Below, piece by piece: positions 8,701 through 19,600 of a stretch of 64,000 bases of DNA. Made by a program: the position numbers and the translations under genes. How positions within the stretch are numbered: position 1 is the first letter of the stretch; each line of letters starts with the position of its first letter. The DNA comes from Poteriospumella lacustris (Eukaryota > Sar > Chrysophyceae > Chromulinales > Dinobryaceae): positions 1-64,000 of the forward strand of contig SMOI01000177.1 of the NCBI GenBank assembly GCA_008000375.1. The letters run 5' to 3'. The notes beneath the pieces were generated by a model. The model was not told the origin of the DNA. It made no database searches and worked only from the letters and a program-made list of their open reading frames with translations.

Positions 8701-11446
8701 CGACGGCGGTGGCGTCGATGTCCACGGCGCGGTCGAGGTCCTCGCCGCGCACGTCGACGGGCACCAGCCACTCGACGCGGCCGAAGTGCTTCCGCACCAC
8801 CGCGAAGCCCTCGACGCGCGACAGTTCGTCCTCGCTCATCGCGCGCAGCGCCGCCAGCGACGGCTTCGTCTCGTAGCCCTCGCGCGTCAGCGTCGGCAGC
8901 GCCTCGGCGCGCGCCGTCGGCTTCGTCCGCGACGGCGCGTGCATCAGCAGCGCGACGTTGGGCTCGGCCTTCGCAGCCGACGGCGCGTCGTGCAGGCGCA
9001 GCCGCATCGGCGCGGCCGGCGTCTGCGGCGTCGGCGGCTCCAGCGCCGAGGCGACGCCGCGCTCGTCGTCACCGCGCGGGCGGAAGGCGCTCGACGGTGT
9101 CCTCGACGGCGGCGGGGGCAGCCCGCGGCCGGCCGCCGGCGTCAGCGACGTCAGCACGAGCTTTTTCGCGCTGCCGACGAGCGGCGTCGGCGAGAAGAGG
9201 CCGCCCGCCGCCGACGATGACGAGACCGGCACCGACGCGTGGCGCGCCTCGTAGCCCGGCGTCGCGGCCACCGGCGTCGACAGCGTCAGCGCCCGCGGCG
9301 GCTCTGGCGCAGCGGCGAAGGCGTCCGGCGCCCGCTCGAGCGGCAGGCCCTGCGCGAGGAGCTTCACCGAGCTGAGCGGCGTGCTGCGCGCGAGCGACTT
9401 GCTGCGGCCGACGTCGAGGCCGGCGAGGATGATCGTCGGCGAGGACACCGACTGCTGCGCCTGCTCTGCGCGCGCCTGCTCCTCCTTCGCCTTGCCGCCC
9501 AGGTCGCCCTTCTTCTTCAGCAGCAGCTCGATCTTGTGGTCCACCGACGGCGTCACCGGCTGCAGCGCCTGCTGCTGCTGAGCCTGCGCCGCCTGCTGCT
9601 GCTGCTGTTGCTGCTGCTGAGCCTGCGCTTGCGCCTGCGCCTGCTGGCCCAAGCCGAAGGCGCCGAGGCCAAAGCCGCCCGCCGCAGGAGTCGTCGCTGT
9701 GGCGCCAGTGCCGAACGCGCCGAAGCCACCGGCCGCAGGAGTCGTCGCTGTGGCGCCGGTGCCGAACGCGCCGAAGCCGCCCGTCGCCGGAGCACCGAAG
9801 CCGCCGGCGCCAGTCGCCGCGGGCGTCCCGAAGCCGCCCGTCGCGCTAGGCGCTTTGAAGGCGCTGCCCGCACCGAACGCGCCGGCCGCGGGCGTCCCGA
9901 AGCCGCCCGCGGCGGGCTGTCCGAACGCTGGTGCCGCCGGCGACCCCAAGCCGCCCAGCGCCCCCGTTCCCGAGCCGCCGGCCGCCGGGGCGCCGAACCC
10001 TCCAGCGGCGGCTGCCGTCGCCGGTTTGCCGAAGCCGCCCAGCGGACTCGATCCGAAGGCGCCGGCCGCCGCTGGGGCACCGAACGCGGACTTTGCAGGC
10101 GACCCGAAGCCGCCCGTCGCCGCGGCGCCGAACGCACCCGCCGCCGCTGGGGCGCCGAACGCGGACGCGGCGGGGGCACCGAACGCACCCGCCGCCGGAG
10201 CACCGAAGCCGCCTGTCGCGGCGGGGGCTCCGAAGGCTCCCGCCGCTGGCGCAGACCCGAAGGCGCTCGGCTGCGCACCGAACGCTGGCGCCGCGGCGGG
10301 TGCGCCGAATGCACCCGCCGCCGGAGCGCCGAAAGCGCCGGCCGCCGGGGCACCGAACGCGGACTTCTGCGGCGATAGCGCGCCGAAGCCGCCGACCGCC
10401 GGCGCAGCCGCGGCGCCGCCCTTGTTGCCCCGCTGCAGGTCCTCCCAGTGCAGCTCCTCGAAGCACTTGTCCTTGTACTGGTCCATGCTGCTGATCGCCT
10501 GGATGTTCAGCGTCTGCGCCGGCGCGTTCTTCGACTGCTCCACCGTCTGCGCGGGGCGGAACGGCGGGTTGCCTGTGCCGCCCTGCGCAGCTCCGAAGCC
10601 ACCTGCTGCGCCGAAGCCACCTGCAGCAGGTTGGCCGAAGGCTGCGGGCTGTCCGAAGCCTCCGGCGGGCTGCCCGAAAGCGCCGGGGGCGGCCGCGGGC
10701 TGTCCGAACGCTGAAGCCGCCGGTGCTGCTCCAAAAGGCGCCGCCGTCTGTCCGAACGGCGCCGCGGCAGCTGCTGGTTGGCCGAAGGCACCAGCCTGGC
10801 CGAAGCCGCCCGCTGCGGGTTGCTGTCCAAAGCCGGTCGCCGCCTGTCCGAAGCCGGTGGCGGCCGGGGCACCGAAAGCCGGTGCCGTCGCCCCGAACGC
10901 GCCAGTCGCGGGCTTCGCCGCTCCAAACGGAGTCGTCGCCGCTGGCTTCGCTCCGAACGCGTTGGTCGCTTGTCCGAAGCCGCCCGTCGTGGCCGCTTGT
11001 CCGAAGCCGCCGGTTTGCTGCTGGCCGAAGCCGCCGGCGGCCTGCTGCCCGAACGGCGCCGCACTCGCAGCACCAAAAGCCGGCGGTGCGGCGGCACCAA
11101 ACGCAGTCTGAGCAGGTGCTCCAAACGGCTTGGGAGCTTGGCCGAAAGGGTTTGCCTGCTGCTGCTGACCGCCAAATGGCGTTGCTGCCGCGGCGCCAAA
11201 GCCGGCCGCAGCCTGAGGCGCCGCACCGAAGCCTGCAGCACCTGCAGGGGCTCCGAAACCACCTGCCTGCTGACCAAAGCCACCAGCTGGTGCTGCACCG
11301 AACCCTGCGGGTTTTTGTTGATTAAATGCTCCGAAGCCGCCCGCCTGCTGCGCCGGGGCCCCAAATTGCGTTTGCGTGGCGCCAAACCCAGAAGCGGCAC
11401 CAAAGCCGCCTGTCGTGCCCCCAAAAGTCGAGGCCTGAATCGTCAT
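5796..11446 (-). CDS. NUP98: NUP98-NUP96 nucleoporin precursor (one apparent frameshift)
   Basis: This encodes the precursor that cuts itself into the mobile FG nucleoporin NUP98 and the Y-complex scaffold NUP96. The start is the ATG at 11446 (MTIQASTFGG). Residues 1-310 and 345-620 are FG repeats of GGFGAPAA/GAFGAPAA type. A GLEBS-like RAE1/GLE2-binding stretch (SSMDQYKDKCFEELHWEDLQ) lies near 315-340, and a glutamine tract near 615. The autoproteolytic domain is at about 847-990 and ends in HFSRY, with cleavage expected between F and S. The NUP96 helical part follows, to the stop at 5796. At about 7670-7690 the frame changes once; adding one base there restores a continuous protein (LLQRCIAAQLAAS, then DDLSQYNRFARCLDDL) of about 1883 residues. 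Human NUP98-96 is 1817 residues. Sequencing error is the likely cause. Confidence 0.9.
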
Positions 11447-12073
11447 ATGCAAAGTTGTGCTTAGATGAGCAATGAATGGAGTGTTCAGCGTTGCGAAGGG
11501 CTATACCTTGCCGAAGTTTTGCATAACTGTGTGCAGGGGCTGTCAGTGATGGATGAGAGCCTTTCGGTGGGAAAACGGTCAAGAAGTTTGCACCACTAGC
11601 ACAAGGAACCACCAATCCCCGCGATTGATGCTCGATTGTGAGGGGAGCTCAGGAGAATAGGCGATCTCGATGGCCCCATGACGAGTCGAAGCTGGCGCTC
11701 TGCCAATCGCCTCGTGTGCGAGACGACGGTGGCTGTCTGCGGTCTGCGGGGAGACTCTGGGTCATCTGCGCATCTGTGTCAGCAGCGCCCAGAAGCGAAG
11801 GCATTCTGGCGGAAAAGGGAGCGATTTCCGGGCGATTTGAAATCGGGCGTTTCAACAAATAGGCACAGCAGCTGCGGCGGTGACGGCGCGCGTCAACGAA
11901 TCGAAAAGGGCGAAAATCGATCGCGATGTTCTTCGGTCTTCTTCTTTCTGGGACGTCCTCCTGGCACAATCAGTTTCGCCGCATCGCTCGTTCAGTTGTC
12001 CTCCATTGATCTTCGTCTTTTTTTATTTCCGTGTTAATTCCAGCGTTGAGTGTGTGGAAGGCCAGTGCATGAA
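11447..12073. promoter_or_regulatory. Divergent promoter region, NUP98-96 / duplicated WCY-domain gene
   Basis: About 630 bp of lower-GC sequence between two divergent start codons. It holds a GGGCGTTTCAACAAA box at about 11845-11859 (reverse complement TTTGTTGAAACGCCC), one of the recurrent TGAAACG-type boxes. A short upstream reading frame (ATG at 12069, 13 codons) overlaps the rightward gene's start codon out of frame. Nothing else recognised. Confidence 0.35.
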
Positions 12074-14222
12074 ATGGACTCGAAAGACGCCAAAGATGCG
12101 AAGGACATAGACACTCCGTACGAGCGATCTCTCATGCTCGGCTACAACCAAACGTACATTGTGCTCGAGAAGGACCGAGAAGAGCAAGGAAACGAAGTTT
12201 TGTTTCGATGCGGCAACTGGTGCTACCGAGGGCTGGTCCAGTTCAACGGGATCCGCATCTCCACCGAGGAAGTCCCCGTCCTCATCCCCGCGCTGCAGAA
12301 GCAGCAGGGATCGCTCCGCTACTACTGTACATCCAAAAGGTAGCCGCGTCTTGACGTAAATGTGCTGAGCTGTTGCCTAATGCCCAGCGACGCTCTGTGT
12401 GTGTGTGTTTGTGTGACGTGCCCACAGCATGCCAGCCGACTCGGTCTTCAGCAAGCCGGCGCAGTACATGGAGGACGCGATGGAGTTCATCGCACACGAG
12501 ATATCGTCGGATGAGACCGACAAAGAGCTGCGGAAAATGGCGAGCGTCTTCCCGTGGATCGACGACGACCGCGCGCCGACGTACTTCGAGATGGCGCTGA
12601 GCCAGGTGCCCGACTACATGGACAAGGTCTCGCTGATCGCCAGCAAGACCTACACACGCGGCTTGATCATCATTTCTATCTATTACGACCGCTCGATCTA
12701 CTTCCTACTCAGCGCGGGCGAGGGCGACCAGCCGCTGCTGGACGTGCGCTTCCCGGACGTGTCGAAGCACGGACAGGGCCTGCACATCAACTCGTACACC
12801 GACAACGTCTTCGGCTACAAGAAGCTGACGCTGTGGCACATCGTCGACCCCGAGCCCTTCTCCATCCGCAAGGACTTCCCCAAGCTGAAGACGATCAACG
12901 TGTCGACGTCGAACTACGAGCAGACGTACTGCATCATGAAGAGCGCCTGGGACAACAAGACCAACCAGCTCTCCATTCACCACGACGCGCTCTTCCGCTT
13001 CGGCTCGTGGTGCTACGCCGGGCGCGTCCAGCTCACTGCGACGATCGGCCTGCACGACGTCCCGTTCGTCATCCCCGCGCTGCGCATGCAGCAGAGCCGG
13101 CTGGACTACTACTGCGACGTGAACCAGGTGCCCGTCACGTCGCCCTTCGCCGCCGCGCTGGGCTACATCCACAAGATCACGCCGAGCATCGAGCAGCACA
13201 TCTTGCGGTCGGAGGACACGCTGAAGGCGCTGATCGACCGGCTGTCGAACATGGGTCTGGGCGAGTCGGTGTCGAAGTGGCTCGAGGGCGACTCGGCGCA
13301 CTCGTTCTTCGAGTTCAAACTGTCGCCCGACCAGGAGCTGGCCACGAAGCTGAACAACATCGAAATGATCGTGACGAAGGCGTACTACCCCTCGGGCATC
13401 GTCACGATGACGATCTTCTTCCAGGCCACCGTCTACGTCTGCGTCCTCGAGGCCGCCGGCGAGAACCCGCTGCTCGACTCGCGCTTCCCCGACATCTCCG
13501 GCAAGGGCCGCGGCTACCAACTCGAGGCCTTCGGCGACGGCACCGAGGACTGGCCCGAGCTGCGCAAGGTGTCCATCTGGCAGACCATCGGCGCCCTCGA
13601 GCAGGAGTTCAAGGACAAGGCCGCCAGCCTCGCCGACGCGAAGCGCGCCACCGACGAGCGCGTCGCCGCGCGAGAGCTCAGCGCCGACGAACTTCGCGAC
13701 ACGAACGACGAAGCGGCGGGCGCCAAGGACGTCGCCGACCGCAGCGCGGCCGCCGGCCCCAGCGACGCGAAGCACAGCGAAGCGGAGGCGAAGCGCGCCG
13801 ACGACGCGTCGCCGGTCGCCACTGCGCACCACCACGCGCACCACGCGCACCAACACGCGGCCGTTGCAGAGCCCGCCGCCGACGACAAGCTCGCCGCGCC
13901 CTCGACCGGCAGCCCCGCGAAGCCGCTGGCGGGCGACAAGGCCGCGGCCGAGGCGCTGTTCCTGCGGCCGAAGCAGGCGCTGCCACACCACCTGCCGAAG
14001 CTCGACTCGCTGTCGCACAAGCTCGACGACATCCGCAAGACGATGGGCGACAACGTACGTCCCCGCCCCGCCGCCACTGCTAACCCCCCCCGTCTGCTGC
14101 CGTTTCATCGATTCACGCGTGTGTCTGTACAGGGACTGAAGGCGCCGTGGGACCTCAAGGGCCGGCCGCTGGGCGGCGGCCTCGGCCCGCTCGACTCGCC
14201 GGGGCCGCTCGGAAAGAAGTGA
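12074..14222 (+). CDS. Unknown protein with two tandem copies of a ~230-residue 'WCY' domain
   Basis: Three exons: 12074-12339, 12428-14054 and 14133-14222. Introns are 88 and 78 nt, GT-AG; the second has a CTAAC branch-like site and carries no stop in frame. The product is 660 residues. I do not recognise the family. The protein is a tandem duplication. YNQTYIVLEK, FRCGNWCYRGLVQF, VPVLIPALQKQQGSLRYYC and PLLDVRFPDVSKHGQG in copy 1 match YEQTYCIMKS, FRFGSWCYAGRVQL, VPFVIPALRMQQSRLDYYC and PLLDSRFPDISGKGRG in copy 2. The tail is Ala/Asp/His-rich and ends in LKAPWDLKGRPLGGGLGPLD. No membrane segment or signal peptide is seen. Start choice: the ATG at 12074 heads the frame that joins exon 2 (SKSMPADSVF). 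It is divergently paired with NUP98-96. Confidence 0.8.
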
Positions 14223-14294
14223 TCGCCGCTCTGTAACGCCGCCTCGCGCGGCTCTTTCTCTGTTAACAGCAACCGAATCTCCCCGCTCCGCTGC

Positions 14295-16163
14295 TCAGTC
14301 GACGTTGCGCAGGACGCGCGCGAGGACGTCCTCGATGATGGGCAGCAGCTGCAGCGCCTGCTGCTGCTGGCTCTGCGCGCGGTCGATGCGGGCGCCCCCA
14401 GCGCCCGGTGTGCGCTTCGGTGACGCCGCGGCGGTGCCGCTGAGCGGCGCGTCGGGCAAGTGGCGCAGGTCGGCGAGGTACTGCGCCAGGAGGACGACGG
14501 CGCTCAGGACGAACGCGTGCGACCGCTGCGACGAGAAGAGCGTCGCGCCGAACTGCGCGACGCGGCGCACGGCAGACGAGGGCAGCAGCTGCGGCACGAC
14601 GTCGTGGTTGATGCAGAAGACCTCGAAGCCCGTCGCGCCGAGGCCCACGGCCTGCGCCGCGCTGAGGTTGGCGGTCTTCTGCGGCCGCACGACGCCGTAG
14701 TTCATGTGGCGCAGCGCCTGCGGCACGAGCAGCGCCTGGTGCGTCGTCAGGACGCGCACGACGACGGGGTGCGTCGCGGGGTAGCAGGCGGCCGCGACGC
14801 GCTGGAAGAAGTCGAAGTCGGCGACGAAGCGGTCGAGGCGCGCGGCCCACGAGTTGATGAAGGCGCCGACGCCCTGCAGCGCCGCGGCCGCCGAGGCGGC
14901 GCTCGACGCGGCCGCGCGACTCGTCTTCAGCAGCGTCTTGCTGCGCGACGACGCGCACAGCTCCAGCGCCTGCACGAACTCCAGGTAGTTCATGCGGCGC
15001 GCGCCGTGCTCCTCGTCGTCCTGCGCGCTGGCGACGCTCGACGCGGCGGACGGCGACCCGGCGGGCGGCTGCGGCGGGGTGCCGCGGCTCAGTGGCGGCG
15101 CGCCGTGTCGATGGGCGACGTGTTGGAAGGCGTCGACGGCGTCGACGAGCGAGAAGGCGTCGTCGAAGGCCTCCAGCGCCAGCAGAATCAACAGAAAATG
15201 GCGCAGCGTCACGCTACTGGCGACGTCGCGGCTCTGGCCGCCCGCTGCGCGCTCGGGAACGTCGCGGAACTCGGCGACGGTCGCTTGCAGGCGCAGCAGT
15301 AGGTCGAAGGTGTAGCCGCAGATCTCGTCCTCGCTCGCGAGCAGCACGCGCACGCCGCGGTGGCCGCCGACGCTCCCCGCCGCAGCTGCTCCGGCGGCGG
15401 CTTTGTCGTGGCCCGCTGCGGCGCGAGGCGCCACGAGGTCGTAGTCGTGGTAGTAGTTGCTGAAGCGGTCGAGCTTGTGCCGCCGCTCGGCGTCGCTGGT
15501 GGTCTTCTGCGCCAGCTTCAGCGGCGCCTGCGCCAGGTGCGCGCACGGCGGCGGCACGGCGACGTCCTCCGTCGCGATCTGCAAAATGCGGTCGTGCAGC
15601 CGCAGCAGCCGCTGCTGCTGGGTCTGCGACTGCGGCTGCGGCTGTGCGCTGCCACTTTTACCCGAGGGCGCAGGTGGCACGGCGCCAGGCGCTGCTGACG
15701 CCGCGTGCTGCCGCTGGTGCGAGGAGGTGACGCGGTGGTGGCTGTGGAGCAGCAGCGCCACGTGGTTCGCCATCGAGTTCTTCCACTGCAGGAGGCGCAC
15801 CACCGCGTCCTCGTACTCTTCGATGTGCTTCTTGAGGCTTTCGATCTCCTCGTCTCTCTGCGCGAGTTGCTGGCTCAGGTCGTGGTGCATCTGCTCGAAC
15901 ACGAGCTTGTCCCACGGCGCGGCGGCGCCGTTGGAGTGGTGGGACGCGGTTGCGTACGGCGCAACGGTGTCCTCCTCGTCCGCATAGTCCGGATACGCTT
16001 CTGTCTGTGTTGACGCGTGGACAGACGGCGCGGACGGAATGAGCGGCAAACCGGCGCTGTCCAGTCGCAGGTCCGTTTTGGCGGACAACTCGTCTAGCAG
16101 CTTCGTCAGTCGCCGCTCCTCATCGCGCAGCTTGCGGTCCCAATTTCTCCCTCCGATGTTCAT
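14295..16163 (-). CDS. Unknown 622-residue protein with short coiled coil
   Basis: The frame starts at the ATG at 16163 (MNIGGRNWDRKLRDEERR). I do not recognise the product. Residues 90-140 form a coiled coil (QQLAQRDEEIESLKKHIEEYEDAVVRLL). A Gln/Ala/Ser-rich linker follows, then a helical region with SEDEICGYTFDLLLRLQATVAEF and RHFLLILLALEAFDDAFSLVDAVDAF, which could be two calcium-independent EF-hand-like helices. The C-terminal 200 residues are Ala-rich and end in LLPIIEDVLARVLRNVD. No signal peptide or clear membrane segment is seen. Its stop codon lies only 72 bp from the stop of the convergent WCY-domain gene, and its start is head-to-head with the coiled-coil gene at 16651. Codon use is as GC-rich as in its neighbours, with no frameshift. 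Confidence 0.7.
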   Translation of the reverse strand: MNIGGRNWDRKLRDEERRLTKLLDELSAKTDLRLDSAGLPLIPSAPSVHASTQTEAYPDYADEEDTVAPYATASHHSNGAAAPWDKLVFEQMHHDLSQQLAQRDEEIESLKKHIEEYEDAVVRLLQWKNSMANHVALLLHSHHRVTSSHQRQHAASAAPGAVPPAPSGKSGSAQPQPQSQTQQQRLLRLHDRILQIATEDVAVPPPCAHLAQAPLKLAQKTTSDAERRHKLDRFSNYYHDYDLVAPRAAAGHDKAAAGAAAAGSVGGHRGVRVLLASEDEICGYTFDLLLRLQATVAEFRDVPERAAGGQSRDVASSVTLRHFLLILLALEAFDDAFSLVDAVDAFQHVAHRHGAPPLSRGTPPQPPAGSPSAASSVASAQDDEEHGARRMNYLEFVQALELCASSRSKTLLKTSRAAASSAASAAAALQGVGAFINSWAARLDRFVADFDFFQRVAAACYPATHPVVVRVLTTHQALLVPQALRHMNYGVVRPQKTANLSAAQAVGLGATGFEVFCINHDVVPQLLPSSAVRRVAQFGATLFSSQRSHAFVLSAVVLLAQYLADLRHLPDAPLSGTAAASPKRTPGAGGARIDRAQSQQQQALQLLPIIEDVLARVLRNVD

Positions 16164-16650
16164 CACTCAGTAGCGTCGTCAATGGTAAATGAACAGAGCC
16201 GCAGCGCTGCGCGTATCTTTCATCGTCGACCGCTGCCGCTTCCGTCGTCGTCGTCGTCGTCTCGGCCGGCCGGCCCCAAAAATGAAACGCCCGAGCCGAC
16301 CGTTGGCAGTTGAAACCGCCGCGGCGTCGCCGTCGCCGCATCGGTCGCTGGGCCTGGGCCTTCGTGCGACTTCGCCATTTGGCGACGTAAATGACGTGCA
16401 CGGCGTCTGGGAAGGATGGATGGACGGCTCCCTCCATTCTCTATCGCAGTCCGTAGCTGATCGACTCGCACGGGAACGGTCTGTCACTGCCAGACGCTGA
16501 CGGCTCTGTCGCCACAACGGTCTCAGCCGCGAGAAGCAGCAGCCGAGCACACGGCGACAACTATTCCCCCGGACGCATCATCGTCTGCATCGTAGAACGC
16601 ACGCCGTTAATTAGTACATCATCACCATCGCCTAGCGGTCGTTTCGTCGC
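16164..16650. promoter_or_regulatory. Divergent promoter region with TGAAACGCC box
   Basis: About 490 bp between two divergent starts. An AAAAATGAAACGCCC box lies at about 16278-16292. A CGT/CGA trinucleotide run is at about 16235-16260. No gene is supported here. Confidence 0.35.
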
Positions 16651-19600
16651 ATGTCGCTCGCGTCGAAGCTGTCCAGTCCGCAGGAGATGAAGATCCTGAA
16701 GCTGATGCAGGTCGAGGCGCAGATGAGCACTCTCGCGCGAGACGTGGAGAAGCTCATGAGCATATCGGCGCAGCACGGCTCGAAGATCAAGGAGCTCGTC
16801 GTGGGCATGGCCAACTCGGTGTCGCAGGCCGAGTTCATGGCCTCCATCACCACCCAGCGCTACCAGAGCCTCAACATCGCCAAGCAAATGCAAATGGCCG
16901 AAGCCGCCCGCGCCGAGGCGGAGCTGCAGCAACAGCAGCAGCATCAACAGCCAGCGGCCGAGACGCGCGCGCTGCATGGCCACGACCACAGCGCCGACGT
17001 CGACAAGCTGCGCGTGCAGATCTCGTCGCTGGAGACCGAGCTCTTCAACCAGAGCTTCAGGGCCGAGATGGAGCAGCGCAAGCTCGAGAACGAGGTGAAG
17101 CAGGCGCGCATCGAGACGCAGGAGCTGCGCAACTACATCAAGGGCCTCGAGGCGAAGCTGGAGCAGTTCGCCGAGTCGGTGCAGCAGCAGAGCGGCATCG
17201 AGACCAGCGTCAAGTTCGTCGACCTCGCCGCGCGCAAGAGCAGCGTCCTCGAGAATCGCCGCCGCTCCGCCTTCCTCATCGACTTCGACAAGCCGTCGAA
17301 CCCGTCGCCGGAGCCCAAGGCGCCGACCATCGCCGAAGACGCCGAGGCCGACTCCGACGACGGCGACGAGCACAACGTCTTCGCCGCGGGCGCCGCGGGC
17401 GCCGCGACGCCCGACGCGCCGAGCCACACGACACAGCAGCCGGCGCCTGCGGCGGCGCCCGCAGCGTCGACCGTGGAGCCTGCAGCGGACGGTCGCCGTC
17501 GCAGCCGAAAACTGTCGACGCCAGCGGCGCACGACGCGTCGCACGACGCGCGCGTCCCGCCGCAGACCGCCGCCCCACCGCCGCCGCCGCCGTCGACGCA
17601 GCGGTCGCGTCGCGTGGCCCGTCGCCTGCGCCTGGGTCGGGGCCTCTGAAGGGCCCCGGCGCGCTGCGGTCGCCGTCGACTGCGACGGTGGCCGCGCCAC
17701 GCGCCGAGCGGCCGCCCGTCGTCGCGGCGAAGGCGCCGCCGACGAAGCGCGTCGTGCGGCTGCCGAAGGACGCGGCGAAGGGCGCGGCGATCCAGTTCAC
17801 CGACGAGTCCGACGACGACGCAGCGCCGCGCGGCCGAGCGGCGGTCGTCGCGCAGCGGCTCGCGCCCGAGGCGACGGCGACGCTGCTGCGCGACGTCTTC
17901 GCGCGACTCGCGTCGATGGCGCCGGTGCGCGCGGAGGCGGCGCGACTGGCCGACGAGGCCGTCGCGGGCGCCGTCGAGCACTTCGCGCGGCAGGAGCGGC
18001 TCGACGCGGAGGAGCGCGGCGAGACCGTCGCCGCCGCCGACGAGGCGACGCTGCGCGAGACGCTGCAGCGCCTCGACGCGGAGGCCGCCGCGCTGCGCGA
18101 CGAGAGCGCGCGCGCGCAGGAGGCCGCGCGGCACCAGGCGGAGGAGCTGGCGCTGCAGCGCTCGACGATCGAAGCGCTGCAGGCCGCCGTCGATGCGCTG
18201 CAGCGCCGCAACGACCGCAACGAGGCGCAGCGCGCGCGCGGCAGCGTTTTGCTGACGGCGGCGACGGCGGCGGCGGCGGCGGCGCGGCGAAGGGCGCGCG
18301 CAAGAGCAGTTTGCTGCCCGCGCGGCGCGCGTCGAAGCTGCGCGACGGCGACGGCGACGGTGGCGGTGGCGGCAGTGACGCGCCGCTGCAGCCGCCGCGA
18401 AAGGCGACGCTCGCCACGAGCGACGTCGTCGCGGCCGCCAGCGCCGCGGCGCAGGCGCTGTACCCCGCCGCCGACGCCGCGCCGCGCTCTTCGCGCCGTG
18501 CGACGACTGCGCCGCCGCCGCGTCGCTCGCGGTGGCTCCGCCGGCGACCGTCGCAGAGCCGCCGCCGAAAGAGCAGCGCGAGCCGCCCGTCGCGTCGTCG
18601 CCTCGCCGCGCGGCCAACGCGCTGCACGCGCTGCAGCCCACGGCGCACGCCGCGCAGCCGCAGCCGCAGCCGCAGCCGTCGCATGCGTCGCCGCCGAAGG
18701 AGGCGGCCGATGCGCCGAGCGTCGCGCGCCGCGCGTCCGTCGCCGCGCCGCGACAGCCGCTGCGCACGTCGGTGCTGTCGCTGACGCCGCTCGAGGCGCG
18801 TCGCGACGCCGCCGCCCCCGTCGCCCCCGTCGCCTCCGTCGCCCCCGTCGCCGCCGTCGCGCTCAGTCTCCCGCGGTGCTCGCCGCGCCGCCCACCGCCG
18901 CCGCCGCCGCCGTCGCTGCGCCGCTCGGCGACGCGCCGCTGCAGCTGCACTCGCCGACCTCCGACCGCTTCGACGCGCCGCTGTCGCCCGCGTCGCCCGC
19001 GTCGCCGGCGTCGCTGTCGCTGTCGGTGTCGCTCTTCGAGGCGCCGTCGTGTCTCGAGCCGCTCGAACTGGACGCGCCGCCCGCGACGACGGCGCCGACG
19101 GCCGCCGCGGCCGGCAGCCCACGAGCGCCCGGCGGCTGCAGAGCCTCGTCGCGGCGCTGAACGCGCGGCTCAGCGTCATCGACGAGCACGCGGCGCTGCA
19201 GACGGCGCAGCTCAACGCGCTGAAGCTGCAGGCCGCGCAGCAGCACGACGCCGTCGTCCTCTGCCAAGACGCGGCCCAGGCGCAGCGCGCGGCCGCCGCG
19301 AAGCTGCACGAGCGCGTCGCGCGCGTCGAGCAGGTCGACCGCGACGGCTACTTCCGCCCGCTGCTGCAGGCGCTCGAGACGCTGCAGCACACGCAGGACG
19401 AGCAGGACACGCGCGCGGCGGCGCTCGGCGACCGCGTCGACGCGCTCGTCGGCGACTGGCAGCAGTGGCGCGCCGCGCAGGCCGCGCACGCGCCGCTCGC
19501 GGGGCCGCTGGCCTCGCGGCCGGCACGGCGCCGGGCGGTCGCTCGTCTATTCGCGCGGCGGCGGCGGCGGTGGCCGCTCGGCGCAGGGCGCGCGGCACGG

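Noticed and set aside
17133-18950. 605-codon minus-strand frame across the broken coiled-coil gene
   Set aside because: It is longer than any single plus frame, but has only low-complexity Arg/Ala/Ser sense, while the plus strand shows coiled-coil sense on both sides of each break.
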